NCBI RefSeq assembly: GCF_900699765.1
Contig: NZ_CAADHO010000013.1
Location: forward strand, 1 to 64,000
Origin: Desulfoluna butyratoxydans
Lineage (GTDB): Bacteria > Desulfobacterota > Desulfobacteria > Desulfobacterales > Desulfolunaceae
Reading direction: 5' to 3'
Length of the DNA stretch: 64,000 nucleotides
In this document: piece after piece, positions 50,836 to 60,753 of the stretch
How positions within the stretch are numbered: the stretch's first letter is position 1
How the letters are laid out: each line of letters opens with the position of its first letter
Made by a program: the position numbers and the translations under genes
The notes under the pieces: model-generated
The model's database searches: none
The model's input: only the letters and a program-made list of their open reading frames with translations
Told to the model about the DNA's origin: nothing

Positions 50836-53286
50836 TCAGGGGGCGGATTTCAGCACGCCCAGGAGGATATTCCGGAAGTCTGAAAATCGGTAGGGTTTCA
50901 CGGCAATGGCTTTGATGCCGAACTCTTCGTAGCGGGACATGATGGGATCGCTGGCGTAGCCGCTGGAGATGATGATTTTTGCCTCGGGGTCCATGGCCAG
51001 GATCTGCTCCGATGCCTCCCGGCCCCCCATGCCCCCGGGGATGGTCAGGTCCAGGATCACCGCGTCATAGGGCGTTCCCTCTTCGAGCTGGCTGCGGTAG
51101 GCGCGGATCGTCTCAGAGCCTTCCACGGTGAAGGTGGGGACGATGCCCATCTTGCCCAGGATGGTCTCCAGGATTTTTCGGATCACCGCCTGGTCATCCA
51201 GGATAAGGACGCGGGCCCCTTCTGCGCTGGTGTCGTCCAGGGGCTCCGGCTGTATACCGGGGGCTTTGGCGGGGCGGATGTCGGCTGCGGGGAGGTCCAC
51301 GGTGAAGACGGTGCCCTTGTCCGGTTCGGTGTCCACGGAGATGGTTCCGCCGTGCTTGGTCACGATGGCATGGGTGGTGGCCAGGCCCAGGCCGCTGCCC
51401 GTGGTTTTGGTGGTAAAGTAGGGGTCGAAGATCTTATCCAGATGCTCCGGGGCGATGCCGGTGCCGGTGTCCCTGACGGTGATGCGGACGATGCGGCCTG
51501 CTGTTGCCCGGGCGTTTTTTGCCGTCAAGGTGACGACCCCTCCGGTGGCCATGGCCTGGTGGGCATTAATGATGAGGTTGCCGATGATCTGGCTGAGCTG
51601 CCCTTTGTCCGCTGCCACGGGCCACAGGTCGTCGTCGATGGCCGTCTCCAGCCGGGTGTTGAGTCCGTGGGTGGCAAAGGTGGCGGCGTCGTTGAGGGTT
51701 TTTCCCACATGGATGATTTTTTTCACCGGGGCTTCGTTTTTAGAGAAGGTGAGGAACTGGCCGGTGAGGGCAACGGCCGCTTCCATGGACTCCTCGGCAG
51801 AAGAAAGATACGTCAGTGCTTCGTGATCTGCGGGCAGGGCCAGTTTTGCCATGGAGACGTTGCCGTAGAGCCCGGTGAGCAGGTTGTTGAAGTCATGGGC
51901 GATGCCGCCGGCAAGGATCCCCAGGGATTCCAGCTTTTTCATCCGCAGGACCTCCTCTTCGGCCCTTGCTTTGTCCGTGATGTCCTTGAAAATATAAACG
52001 GCGCCGGTGACAAGCCCCTCTTCGTCGCGGATGGGAGCCATGTTGCAGCAGATCCTGCACGGAGTGCCATTGCGGGATACCAGGACGGCTTCGGTGGTGG
52101 TGTCCGTTGGCTCCCGGTCCGTGGGGCTGCTGAAATCGGGAGGGGGCAGGAGGCGGTCCGTGCGGATATCCCTGAGCTGGAAGACCCGGGTCATGGGCTT
52201 GCCGCAGGCTTCGGTTACGGACCACCCCATGAGGGCTGCAGCAGCCGGATTGAGGCGGGTGACGGTGCCTTCGATGTTGGTGACCATGACCCCGTCTCCG
52301 ATGGAGTCCAGGGTGATGCGCAGGTTCTGCCTGCTGTCCCGGAGTCTTTTGGTCTGCCGACCCACCTGCTTCCTCAGGCTCGTGGTCCAGGCCCAGAGCA
52401 GGAAAATAATGGACAGCACAATGCCAGCCATGACTTCCAGGCTGATGACCAGGGTGTCGGACAGCCACCTGTCCCCCGGGCTGATCCATCGGTGATAAAT
52501 GTCCCTGCGGCGGCTTGACGGGATCGTGTCCACGGTTTTTTCAAGGATGCCGAAAAGCTCCGGATTGCTTGGGCCGGTTGCAAGGGACACGCGGTTGAGA
52601 AAACGGGTCCGGCCGGCAATGTGCACATTGGTGAGCCCCAGGGCCTCGATGAGGTACGAGGCCTCCATGCTGTTGGCGACCATGGCATCGCAGGTCCCGG
52701 ACGAGACAGCGTGGAGGCCTTGAATGCTGCTTTTCACTCCGGTGATGGCGATGTGGGGGTAGTGGTGTGCCAGGATGGCGTTGACGGCGTCGTGGGATAC
52801 CGCGCAGAGGGTTTTTCCTGCAAATTCCGGGATGCCCGTGGCGTGGCTGGTTTTACGTGTGATGATGGCGTAGGGCACTTTGACCACCGGGGCGGTGACG
52901 AGAAGGCTTTTCGGCCCTTCCCTGGATCGGCTGGCAGCCAGGATAATAACGTGGGGGTTCTGCTCGGCATGGGCCAGAAGATCCCCCCACCGGGCAAAGG
53001 GGCGAATGGGCAGCTGGAGGCCCATGGCTTTTTCTATTTCACGGAGGTAGTCCACGAACAGGCCGTCATAGGCTCCGTGTTCGTCGCGAAAGGTGAAGGG
53101 GGGGCGGTCTTCCTGCAGGAGGACCGTAAGGTGCTTCCCATTGGCCGCAAGCCAGTCCTGCTCTTCCTGTGTCAGGGGAAGGGGGGCTTCTGTCCGGCAG
53201 GCCGAAAGGCAAAGGAGGCCGATGAAGACCACCTGCAGGCGGCGGAGCCTCCGCCGCCCGGCCGCAGGCAATGGGGTGTGGGCCAT
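50836..53286 (-). CDS. Hybrid sensor histidine kinase with periplasmic solute-binding domain
   Basis: The 816 residues contain, in order, a lipoprotein-like signal (LLCLSAC near 24-33), a type 3 solute-binding domain (about 50-270), a TM helix near 285-305, a PAS domain (about 325-440), HisKA with the phospho-acceptor in GGIAHDFNNLL (near 463), an HATPase (NLIINAHQAM, DTGTGI, GSGLGLATTHAIV), and a receiver with D near 744 in AVILDLTIPGG. The ATG at 53286 has AGAGGA upstream; an earlier in-frame ATG (53343) lacks it. It probably senses a periplasmic amino acid or similar molecule. No output regulator is beside it. Confidence 0.9.
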   Translation of the reverse strand: MAHTPLPAAGRRRLRRLQVVFIGLLCLSACRTEAPLPLTQEEQDWLAANGKHLTVLLQEDRPPFTFRDEHGAYDGLFVDYLREIEKAMGLQLPIRPFARWGDLLAHAEQNPHVIILAASRSREGPKSLLVTAPVVKVPYAIITRKTSHATGIPEFAGKTLCAVSHDAVNAILAHHYPHIAITGVKSSIQGLHAVSSGTCDAMVANSMEASYLIEALGLTNVHIAGRTRFLNRVSLATGPSNPELFGILEKTVDTIPSSRRRDIYHRWISPGDRWLSDTLVISLEVMAGIVLSIIFLLWAWTTSLRKQVGRQTKRLRDSRQNLRITLDSIGDGVMVTNIEGTVTRLNPAAAALMGWSVTEACGKPMTRVFQLRDIRTDRLLPPPDFSSPTDREPTDTTTEAVLVSRNGTPCRICCNMAPIRDEEGLVTGAVYIFKDITDKARAEEEVLRMKKLESLGILAGGIAHDFNNLLTGLYGNVSMAKLALPADHEALTYLSSAEESMEAAVALTGQFLTFSKNEAPVKKIIHVGKTLNDAATFATHGLNTRLETAIDDDLWPVAADKGQLSQIIGNLIINAHQAMATGGVVTLTAKNARATAGRIVRITVRDTGTGIAPEHLDKIFDPYFTTKTTGSGLGLATTHAIVTKHGGTISVDTEPDKGTVFTVDLPAADIRPAKAPGIQPEPLDDTSAEGARVLILDDQAVIRKILETILGKMGIVPTFTVEGSETIRAYRSQLEEGTPYDAVILDLTIPGGMGGREASEQILAMDPEAKIIISSGYASDPIMSRYEEFGIKAIAVKPYRFSDFRNILLGVLKSAP

Positions 53287-53421
53287 GGGTCCTCTGTCCG
53301 CTTGGGGTGGGTAGATGTGTAGAGAATACCACAGAATATCCACCGGGTGGAAGGCGGAGGCTCAAGGCGGGTGGATTTTCACCCGCCCGGTCCACCACGG
53401 CCCACAGAAGGCCAGTGTCTT

Positions 53422-54867
53422 CTAACTCCGAGGTTCAAGAAGGGCCTCGTCGGATTTTTTTTCCATGCGCCCCATGGAGCAGAAGATCCCGATGACGCTC
53501 AGGACGCTGAAGATGAGAAAGCCGGTGCCCATGGCCTCCACAAAGGCGCCAGCGGTTTGACGGGTCACCGGGGCGTCGCCCATGAAGAGGGTGAGGATGA
53601 AGGTGATGACCGTCATGGCGGTGAGCATCCCCACGGTCCGCATGGTGGCGATGAGGCTGGAGGCAATGCCGTAGTCTTTGGGGGCGACGCTGCCCATGAC
53701 CGTGGTCATGTTGGGGGAAGAGAAGAGGGCAAAGCCGATACCTAAAAGTACGAGGATGCCCAACAGGGCGTGGATGGAGGTCTCCATGCGGATGGTGGCG
53801 CACAGGGCCAGGGCCGTGGTGCAGAGTCCCATGCCGAAGGTGGCGATGCGGGCGGGCGGCAGGGTGTCGGCGAGCCTGCCGGAGACCGGGGATAAGATGG
53901 CCTGGAGGATGGGCTGGGTGACGAGGATGAGCCCCGCACTCTGGGGGGAGAGTCCCTTGACCTGCTGGAGGTAGAGGCTGAAAAAGAAGGTCACCCCGAA
54001 GGAGGCCGCGTAGTTGATCAAGGTGGCGATGTTGCTCATGGCAAAGACCCGGTTTTCCATGAGGAGCCGGACGTTGAGGATGGGGGAGTCGCTTTTTGCC
54101 TCCCAGACGAGGAACCCGGCCATGCCCCCAAGGCCAAGGATGAGAAGGCCTGCGTGGAGCGACCCGTCTTTGAGGTGGGTGGCACCGAAGATCATGGCAA
54201 AGAGCGACCCCATGTATAGAAGGCTGCCCGTCCAGTCAAAGGGCATGCCCTCTGCCCCTTTCCACTCCCCCTTAAGGCGGGTGAGGGTCAGGGCCAAAGA
54301 GGCCAGCTCCAGGGGCAGGGCGGTGAAAAAGATCCATCGCCATCCCATGTGGGTGACCATGAACCCAGCCAGGGTGGGGCCTGCCGAGAGTCCCAGGTAG
54401 ACTGCCGCCACAACGATCCCCATGGCCTTTCCCCTCTTGGAGGGTGGGATCACCGAAGAGAGGATGGCCACGCTGGTGGCCGTAACCATGGAGGCCCCGG
54501 CACCCTGGAGAAAGCGAAAGAGGATGAAGGTCCCGATGGTGGGGGCCATGGCCAGAAAGAGGGTGGCTACGGTAAAGATCACCGAGCCGGAGACAAAGAT
54601 TTTCTTTCGACCGTGAATGTCCCCCAGGCGCCCTGCAGGGAGCATGATCAGGGACACGGCCAGGATGTACACCATCTCCACCAGGCCGAGCTGAACGGCA
54701 CCGGCGGAGAATTCGTGGCCGATGGCGGGCAGGGCCACACCCACGGCGGACATCATGAACGGGGTCAGGAATTGGATCACCGACACCACGAAGATGGTGA
54801 CGGCAGGTGAGATGGTTTGTTCAGGGGCGTGTGTCTGCATGATGCGTTGTTCTATTCCTTTCAGCAT
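53422..54867 (-). CDS. MFS drug-type exporter (DHA2 family, 14 TM)
   Basis: The 481-residue protein shows DHA2-type motifs: ILAVSLIMLPAGRLGDIHGR (motif A) and, in TM5, AVYLGLSAGPTLAGF (motif C). Hydrophobic segments number about 14. The start could be 54867 or the internal ATG at 54840; neither has a good ribosome binding site. A MarR gene lies 15 bases upstream in the same direction, so this is a marR-exporter operon and the exporter is probably induced by its own substrate. Confidence 0.9.
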   Translation of the reverse strand: MLKGIEQRIMQTHAPEQTISPAVTIFVVSVIQFLTPFMMSAVGVALPAIGHEFSAGAVQLGLVEMVYILAVSLIMLPAGRLGDIHGRKKIFVSGSVIFTVATLFLAMAPTIGTFILFRFLQGAGASMVTATSVAILSSVIPPSKRGKAMGIVVAAVYLGLSAGPTLAGFMVTHMGWRWIFFTALPLELASLALTLTRLKGEWKGAEGMPFDWTGSLLYMGSLFAMIFGATHLKDGSLHAGLLILGLGGMAGFLVWEAKSDSPILNVRLLMENRVFAMSNIATLINYAASFGVTFFFSLYLQQVKGLSPQSAGLILVTQPILQAILSPVSGRLADTLPPARIATFGMGLCTTALALCATIRMETSIHALLGILVLLGIGFALFSSPNMTTVMGSVAPKDYGIASSLIATMRTVGMLTAMTVITFILTLFMGDAPVTRQTAGAFVEAMGTGFLIFSVLSVIGIFCSMGRMEKKSDEALLEPRS

Positions 54868-54882
54868 CGCCGGATGCGTTGT

Positions 54883-55380
54883 CTATGGTGTTTTGCGGGG
54901 TGGATGCCCCGATGTGTTCCGGTTGTCGCCTGCTCCGTACCGCGCGGAGATTCCGTTTGCCATGATGCGGTCCAGCAGCGTGAGGGCTGCCTGTTTATCA
55001 GACTCGGAGAGCCCAGACACCAGGGTGTCGGAAGCGTTGCCCAGCACCTTGTAGAAATCCGTCTCCATCTCACGGGCCTGGGGGGTGATGGCCACAAGCT
55101 TCTGGCGGCGGTTTTCGGGGTTGACCTCCCGGGTGACGAGCCCTTTTTTTTCAAGCTGGTCCAGGGCCCGGGCCGTGGCCGCCGGATCAATGCACAGGCC
55201 TATGGAAAGTTCATTCTGTGTGACGGGGCGCTTCTGATGGAATAACTCTGCCAGAAAGGGGAACTGGGCTGTGGTGATGCCCAGGGCGGCCATTCCGTCA
55301 CGGGACAGGGCGGCATGGATCCGTTGGATCATGGCAAAACGGTAACCGAAGGAGGTTTTTCGTGAGTTGGGGTGTGGCAT
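54883..55380 (-). CDS. MarR-family transcriptional regulator
   Basis: The 165-residue protein has a MarR winged helix: NELSIGLCIDPAATARALDQLEKKGLV (split near 70) and the wing REVNPENRRQKLVAIT. AGGAG lies before the ATG. It should repress itself and the exporter gene downstream. TATGTCAAATGTTGACAT at about 55412-55429 is an imperfect palindrome and a candidate operator. Confidence 0.9.
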   Translation of the reverse strand: MPHPNSRKTSFGYRFAMIQRIHAALSRDGMAALGITTAQFPFLAELFHQKRPVTQNELSIGLCIDPAATARALDQLEKKGLVTREVNPENRRQKLVAITPQAREMETDFYKVLGNASDTLVSGLSESDKQAALTLLDRIMANGISARYGAGDNRNTSGHPPRKTP

Positions 55381-55409
55381 GGCCGCTCCTGTGGGGGTGT
55401 TTTTATGGT

Positions 55410-55433
55410 TGATATGTCAAATGTTGACATGTC
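55410..55433. promoter_or_regulatory. Candidate operator/promoter of marR-exporter operon
   Basis: ATATGTCAAATGTTGACATG includes an inverted ATGTCAA/TTGACAT pair. On the minus strand it gives ATGTCAA and TTGACAT, the latter a possible -35. Confidence 0.5.
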
Positions 55434-55521
55434 AATAATTATCGGGACAGCGTGTTCCTGTCAATGGTATTTTTGTGTGTGAAGGGCATGGGGCGGCCCC
55501 ATGGGGGGAGGTTATGACGGG

Positions 55522-56856
55522 CTACTGGTTTTTCTGGGAATACATGGCCAGGTCCGCATGGTTGATGAGGGCCTCGCCGGAGGTACCGTCGTCCGGGTAG
55601 AGGCTGATGCCGATGCTGGCGCCCACGGAGATTTCCCTGCCGCAGGAGAGGGCCACCGGGGCCTGGATGATACCTGCCACCTTGGATGCCATGGCGTGGG
55701 CGTCGTGTCTGGTGACCATGTCGTGGAAAAGGAGGATGAACTCGTCACCGCCGACCCGTGCGATGATATCCGACTGGCGGAGGTTGTCCTTCAGGCGGCG
55801 GGCCAGGGTGGTGAGAACCGCGTCGCCGGCCTCGTGTCCGAACCGGTCGTTGATGGGCTTGAACCGGTCCAGGTCCACATACAGGAGGGAAAATGCTTTT
55901 TTCTTTCGGCGGGAGAGGAGGATGAGCTGGGAGAGGTGCTCTTCCAGCAGGCGACGGTTGGACAGACCGGTGAGGGGATCCTCAAGGGCAATGAGGTGGA
56001 TGCGCCGGTACGAGCAGAGCAGGGCATGGACCAGGCCGGAGATGGTGAGGGCGAGCAGCAGACCCGACCAGCGGATAACAGTCAGCACCGAGGCGTTTTC
56101 CACCCAGCCGGTGGCGGGGACAGCGGCAAGGAGCCAGGTGCCCGAGGGCAGCTTGACAGGGAGCACCGCCGCATGGGGATCGTCGAAGAGTTGAGGCTCT
56201 CCGTAAAACACATCGCCGGACACGCCCAGGCCGTCTTTTCCCTTGATGGCGTACTGCACCGTGGGGTCCGGCTCCAGCAGGCCGCTGAAGCGGTAAAGGG
56301 AGGTTTCATTGATGGCGACGCTGGCTATGCCCCAGTAGGCATTGACCCTGGGGTAGATGGGGATGCGGCTGACAAAGGCCCTGCCCCCTTGAACCAGGGA
56401 GACCGGGCCTGCGATGAGAGGTTGCCTGTGCGTCATGGCCCGTTCCACGGTTGCCCATTGGTCCGGATAATCGGCGTAATGGAGGCCCAGGGCCTTTTCG
56501 TTTCCCTCGGCAGGGAAGATGTGGGTGATGACATTGTCCTTGGCCAGGGCAATGCTTTTGATGTGGGGCGCCTGGGACATGATGCTTTTGGCCACGTTTT
56601 CAAAGGCGTGGGCCGGAAAATCGGGCTGGGAGCGGATCACCGCCGCCAGGCCGAGGCAGAGGTTCAGGGTGGTGCTGAGCTCCACCTCCAGCCGGGTGCG
56701 GATTGCCCCGGCGTGCTCGTAGACCTTGCGGTACTGCACATCCCGGAGGTGCTGCCGTTCGCGTTTGACCACGTAGTGGCTTGTGCCCATAAGAAGGGCA
56801 AAGAGAAGAAGGGGGAGGGTCGGGATCGCCCAGGAACCGGTGATGCGATAGTTCAT
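55522..56856 (-). CDS. CHASE-domain diguanylate cyclase
   Basis: The 444-residue protein has an N-terminal TM helix (TLPLLLFALLMGTSHYVV), a periplasmic CHASE-type sensor (about 60-255, with VITHIFPAEGNEKALGL), a second TM helix near 260-280, and a GGDEF domain (about 295-440) with the intact signature RVGGDEF near 366. An RxxD inhibitory site upstream of the signature is not clearly seen. It should make c-di-GMP in response to an extracellular cue. GGAGTAAGGC precedes the ATG. It is monocistronic. Confidence 0.9.
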   Translation of the reverse strand: MNYRITGSWAIPTLPLLLFALLMGTSHYVVKRERQHLRDVQYRKVYEHAGAIRTRLEVELSTTLNLCLGLAAVIRSQPDFPAHAFENVAKSIMSQAPHIKSIALAKDNVITHIFPAEGNEKALGLHYADYPDQWATVERAMTHRQPLIAGPVSLVQGGRAFVSRIPIYPRVNAYWGIASVAINETSLYRFSGLLEPDPTVQYAIKGKDGLGVSGDVFYGEPQLFDDPHAAVLPVKLPSGTWLLAAVPATGWVENASVLTVIRWSGLLLALTISGLVHALLCSYRRIHLIALEDPLTGLSNRRLLEEHLSQLILLSRRKKKAFSLLYVDLDRFKPINDRFGHEAGDAVLTTLARRLKDNLRQSDIIARVGGDEFILLFHDMVTRHDAHAMASKVAGIIQAPVALSCGREISVGASIGISLYPDDGTSGEALINHADLAMYSQKNQ

Positions 56857-57126
56857 GCCTTACTCCGGGAGCCGAAAAACGTAAACGGCTCCTGATTCAG
56901 CATCTGTCCCATGGCGGACAGGGGTGGAGAAAGGGGCCAAACGGGTTGTGGGCCGGCGGAAAAGCCAAAGCTCTCTGTCGCGGCAGTTTCTGGGATTCAG
57001 AAGTTTTTGGACCGGGGTGTGCGGTTGGGGAGAACTCCAGTCAGTAAACGTATCACCGTTTACTATGAATAAAACCGAATCATGTCAACAGGAAAGTGGG
57101 ATGCGGGCAGGGGCAACGCATTTAAA

Positions 57127-57298
57127 AACTCAGTTGCCTCCGGCGGGTCGCTTTTTGAAAAAAGCTCCGCAAAAACGTTCCGGTAATAAAACAAAGAGGA
57201 GGGGCTATACCGTGTAGGGACGCATCCTCATAAAACAAAACCTGTTTATCAAACTTTTCAAAAGTTTGGCCCCGGACAGGGCCGCCGGAGGCAAAATC
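57127..57298. repeat. Pair of REP-like hairpins
   Basis: GCCTCCGGCGGGTCGCTTTT at 57131 is followed about 100 bases on by the inverse-type element AAACTTTTCAAAAGTTTGG with GGGCCGCCGGAGGC, ending at 57294. The same two-element pair recurs at 60455-60622 and 61470-61585. In the rest of the 632-base gap a hairpin TTTAGGGC-TAT-GCCCTAAA (57351) and an ACATAACGA / TCGTTATGT inverted repeat (57385-57413) are seen, and no gene. Confidence 0.8.
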
Positions 57299-57488
57299 CA
57301 AATGCGTTAGCCCTGGGGATGCGGGGGAGAAAATGGGCCGGGCGTTTTGGTTTAGGGCTATGCCCTAAAATAATAAGACATAACGATACGCCGCTTCAAA
57401 TTCGTTATGTATCGAAGCAACGATCAAAAAAACCTGCTGAGGACTGATGGGATGATCCCGTCATGTGGCTTTATTCTATGCATTGCCC

Positions 57489-58484
57489 TTACAGACGCCA
57501 GCCCCAGTAGGCCAGAAATGTGGGAAAGTCCCGCATGTCCGACCGGTCCCGTGCCCAGGGCTTGAGGCTGGTGTAAAAAAGAGTGCCGTCGGCTTTGGAT
57601 ACCCCCAGTTTTTTGTCTTCGCCCACCCGCCAGTCAAAGGCCCACCAGCTCATCAGCAGTCGCTCCCTGGGCTTTTGGCTTCCCTTGACATAGCCTGTGC
57701 GGGGGCCGGTGGATTCATACAATGAGGTGGTCCCTCCCGTGGGCAGGGGCAGGGCTTCCAGGGAGGAGAGCGGGGCTGTCTCGGTACTGATGCGCCGGTA
57801 ATGTATCAGGGCATGTTGGGGTTCCAGCCACAGGTCTTTCACCCGGTGGGTACCGTCCCGGAGGAGAACCATGAGGCGCTTTGATTCCGGTTTTTCTCCC
57901 AGGCGGATGAGGGCGGGGAGGTTTTCGGAGTGAACCGTCTGTCGGTCCTGGGGCCAGCCTGAGGGATACGCGCTCTGCGGCAAAAGGTTGGTGGGCACGA
58001 AGGCCAGGTAGCAGCCGCAGGTGTGCACCGTGGTGTAGAGGACGGGCTTCATCTCCCGGTTGAGGGTTACCACCACCAAGAGCCCGACGTTTTTTCCCTT
58101 TCCCAGGTAATAGGGCAGGAGCCCGCCGGGGACCTCCTGAAAGTGGACGCGGTAGACAAGGTTAGTCCAGCTCCCGCTGCCTGTGTCGAACCGTCGGGTT
58201 TCGGTGTAGACGGTTGCCCGCCAAGGGTCCACCCGGATCTCTTCCGTGCCGTCGCCTCCGAGCCCGGCCGTGGGGGTGCCCACGAGGTTGTAAAACTGTT
58301 CGGGTTCTTCGACGACAAAGGCCGGTGCGTACCGGCTGAGAATCGTGTTGTCCTCGGGGGGCAGGAAGGCCACAACATCATGGGGCGCCGGGGGCGCGGA
58401 GCGGGTGGCGCACCCGCCGAAACCGAGCAGCAGAAGAAGACAAAGAGCCCAGGCCCGCAGACTTCGATGATTTCGGTTGATCAT
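57489..58484 (-). CDS. Putative lipoprotein of unknown function
   Basis: The 331-residue protein has a lipoprotein-type signal (RAWALCLLLLLGFGGCATRS), with Cys near residue 25. The body has no motif I recognise; a CGCYLAFV stretch with two Cys is near the middle. The ATG at 58484 is preferred over a TTG at 58499 because GAGGA sits nine bases before it. It lies beyond the O-methyltransferase on the same strand, about 260 bases away, with a hairpin between them, so it is likely expressed separately. Confidence 0.7.
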   Translation of the reverse strand: MINRNHRSLRAWALCLLLLLGFGGCATRSAPPAPHDVVAFLPPEDNTILSRYAPAFVVEEPEQFYNLVGTPTAGLGGDGTEEIRVDPWRATVYTETRRFDTGSGSWTNLVYRVHFQEVPGGLLPYYLGKGKNVGLLVVVTLNREMKPVLYTTVHTCGCYLAFVPTNLLPQSAYPSGWPQDRQTVHSENLPALIRLGEKPESKRLMVLLRDGTHRVKDLWLEPQHALIHYRRISTETAPLSSLEALPLPTGGTTSLYESTGPRTGYVKGSQKPRERLLMSWWAFDWRVGEDKKLGVSKADGTLFYTSLKPWARDRSDMRDFPTFLAYWGWRL

Positions 58485-58621
58485 GTCCAGGGTCCTCAAT
58501 GAAGATGGGTGGGGGACTCCGCCTGCTCGGAGCTGAAACAGGGCAGGGTGATGGGGGCGGTGAACAGTGAAAAGGGGGAGTCCGGCGTGTTCCTTTGAAC
58601 GTACACGATGGGTTCAGGAAT

Positions 58622-58720
58622 TGACAGGCCAAAATGTGGCCTGTGCCACACGGGCATCCCCCCCCCGGGGGGACCATCCGGCAGTCTCCTGCCGGGGCCT
58701 TCTGACCCGGATATGTTAGT
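58622..58720. other. Hairpin and MITE-end fragment
   Basis: ACAGGCCA-AAATG-TGGCCTGT forms an 8-bp hairpin at 58622. A 13-bp CCCGGATATGTTA at 58706 matches the MITE terminal repeat at 34225 with one change. Confidence 0.5.
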
Positions 58721-58742
58721 CACTGTTTTCTGGCCGATGTCT

Positions 58743-59756
58743 CTATCCGAGAGGCTTTTGCACGGCAAAAAGCAGGGCCCATGTGTCGTTGTCCAGGGAT
58801 GTTCGGGGCGCTGTGAGGCCGCATTCCCCGGTGGCGGATTCCAGTTCGTCGGAGCCAAGGACGTGGGCGGGGTACCCGGACAGGCTTGCGTGGAGGTTCA
58901 TCAGGGCGTTGATGAGGTTTGGCCTGCCCTCGGTGGGGGCCATGTGGTTAAGGACAAGCCATCCACCCGGCTTCAGGGGCTGGGCCAGACGCCTGATCAC
59001 CTCAATGAGCCGTCCGCTCCAGGCGTAGAGGATGTGGGACGCAAAAACAATGTCGTAGGCCCCTTCCGGCGCGTCGGTGTTCAGGTTCAGGTCCTGCACC
59101 GTCATGCGCTCGCTGTAACCGTACTTTTTGTGAAGCTCGGCGGCCGGTCCCGTGACATGGGGAAGGTCGCAGACCGTGGCTGTCAATCCGGGGTTGGCGT
59201 CCAAAAGGGCCATGCTGTAAAAACCGTGGTTTCCTCCCACATCGCACAGGGTGGAGAACCCGTCGAAGCCGGGCAGGTCACTGATGAAGGCAAGGGCTTT
59301 TTGGACGGGGCCCCTCAGGGAGGCTCGCCCCATGCCCTCCAGGGCCTCGGGCTTTGCCCATAGGCTTTCCGTCTTTTTTTGCTCAGCTTCCGAGGTTTTC
59401 ATGCGGGCCGGGATGTCGGCCAGGGCGGTCTCGTAGAGTCCGGTAAGCATGGTGATAAAGGGAGCCTGGCAGGCGTCCGATGCGCGGACAAGGTACCGCT
59501 GAGCAGAAGGGGTGTTCTGGTAGCTTTTCCCGTCGGTTTCCACGAGTGCCAGGGCCACAAGGGTCTCCAGCAGGGCCTTGGTCTGGACGGGGCCCGCGTC
59601 CAGGGCCATGGTGAGCTCTTCGACGGTGGCGGGGCCTTTGGCGAGCTGGTCAAAGAGACCGATCTCCAGGGCTCCCAGGAGGATTCGGTGGCCGTACCCG
59701 GCGGCAACAATGTGATGGATGGGGCGGAATGGGGCGGTGATGTCCGGGAGGTGCAT
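58743..59756 (-). CDS. SAM-dependent O-methyltransferase with dimerisation domain
   Basis: The 337-residue protein has an N-terminal winged-helix dimerisation domain (GALEIGLFDQLAKGPATVEEL) and a C-terminal class I methyltransferase fold with motif I LCDVGGNHGFYSMALL and the acidic loop ATVCDLPHV. It belongs with plant-type O-methyltransferases and bacterial relatives such as CrtF/BchU and hydroxyneurosporene methyltransferase. No pigment gene is nearby, so the substrate is unknown. AAAGGAG precedes the ATG. Confidence 0.88.
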   Translation of the reverse strand: MHLPDITAPFRPIHHIVAAGYGHRILLGALEIGLFDQLAKGPATVEELTMALDAGPVQTKALLETLVALALVETDGKSYQNTPSAQRYLVRASDACQAPFITMLTGLYETALADIPARMKTSEAEQKKTESLWAKPEALEGMGRASLRGPVQKALAFISDLPGFDGFSTLCDVGGNHGFYSMALLDANPGLTATVCDLPHVTGPAAELHKKYGYSERMTVQDLNLNTDAPEGAYDIVFASHILYAWSGRLIEVIRRLAQPLKPGGWLVLNHMAPTEGRPNLINALMNLHASLSGYPAHVLGSDELESATGECGLTAPRTSLDNDTWALLFAVQKPLG

Positions 59757-60213
59757 GGTGTCTCCTTTCTTCCGTAATCCTTATATAACCATGGTTGTGA
59801 ACGGTGGAACGCTTTTTCATTGCCGGCTCTGTAGCGGGGTGCATCCGTCAGGCCTGGAGGGGGGAGGATGGGTGGCTCTGACGTGGTTGTTGTGTATCAT
59901 TTTTTGTTGGTGTTTTTAAACTAGTAATATGCATTCCGGATGGTGGTGTCAGGCAGAAAACGGCCGTTTGTCAATATATTGTTCCTGTATTTTAAGATGT
60001 TCTGCCCCGGGCGTGGGGGGCGGCTTCGGGCGTGTGTTTGTTGGTTTTGGTGGTTTTATATTGTTTCGGTAAGGCAAAAAATACTTGACACTTCATACTT
60101 GGCGTGGGTAAGGAAGGAATTCGAGATGACGGGGAGAAAAACAAGGCACACCGCGGGGGCTGTCCCTGATCGCCCCAGACGAACCAACGCACTGAATCGC
60201 AAGGAATGGACGG
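59757..60213. other. 457-base gap, no gene supported
   Basis: A TTGACA at 60085 with 17-base spacing to GTAAGG is a weak promoter candidate for the small gene at 60214. No frame with good start signals was found elsewhere. Confidence 0.45.
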
Positions 60214-60429
60214 ATGATACCTGAAGGGCACAGCCAGATACTCAAGACCATTGAAACGTTGTACGAAGACCTTTTTCTCCATGACGGCCACGGCCGCATG
60301 GAACTTGAGATGCGGTTTTTGAAAAAGGGGCAGAAGGAGATTCTGGTCCGCTGCGGAAAGGACTACCGGTTTGTGGTGGATTTTGCTGCCCCGAAGAGGA
60401 ACGGTGCTCCTGGTTCGGATATTTCATGA
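60214..60429 (+). CDS. Small protein of unknown function
   Basis: The 71-residue acidic-to-basic protein has no membrane segment. AAGGAATGGACGG precedes the ATG, giving a plausible ribosome binding site. Amphipathic KTIETLYEDLFL near the N-terminus suggests a helix, and strands such as QKEILVRCGKDYRFVVDF follow. The stop codon lies inside a MITE-end-like TCGGATATTTCATGA. No family is recognised; it may be real but is unproven. Confidence 0.5.
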   Translation: MIPEGHSQILKTIETLYEDLFLHDGHGRMELEMRFLKKGQKEILVRCGKDYRFVVDFAAPKRNGAPGSDIS

Positions 60430-60454
60430 GAAAACGACTCATCAGTAACTATTC

Positions 60455-60622
60455 AGCTATGCCTCCGGCGGGTCGCTTTTTTAAAAAAAAGCTCCGAAAA
60501 AACTTTTCTAACGCGGGTGCGAAAATGTCGAAATTGTTTCGGCGTAGCCTGGAAGGCTTACTTAAGACCTGTTTGTCAAACTTTTTAAAAGTTTGGCCCC
60601 CGGCAGGGCCGCCGGAGGCAAT
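60455..60622. repeat. Pair of REP-like hairpins
   Basis: GCCTCCGGCGGGTCGCTTTT (60461) and, about 105 bases on, AAACTTTTTAAAAGTTTGG with GGGCCGCCGGAGGC (to 60619). It is the same paired arrangement as at 57127 and 61470. Confidence 0.85.
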
Positions 60623-60753
60623 TTTGAGCTGAATAGTTACATTCATCAGAACAATCTGGTGAAGTCCTGCCTGCAGGGTGATTCTCACGTTGGTGCGGTA
60701 ACATGAACATGACATCACCCGGTTGCCCATGGAGTCCTGTGTACGGAGAGTGT

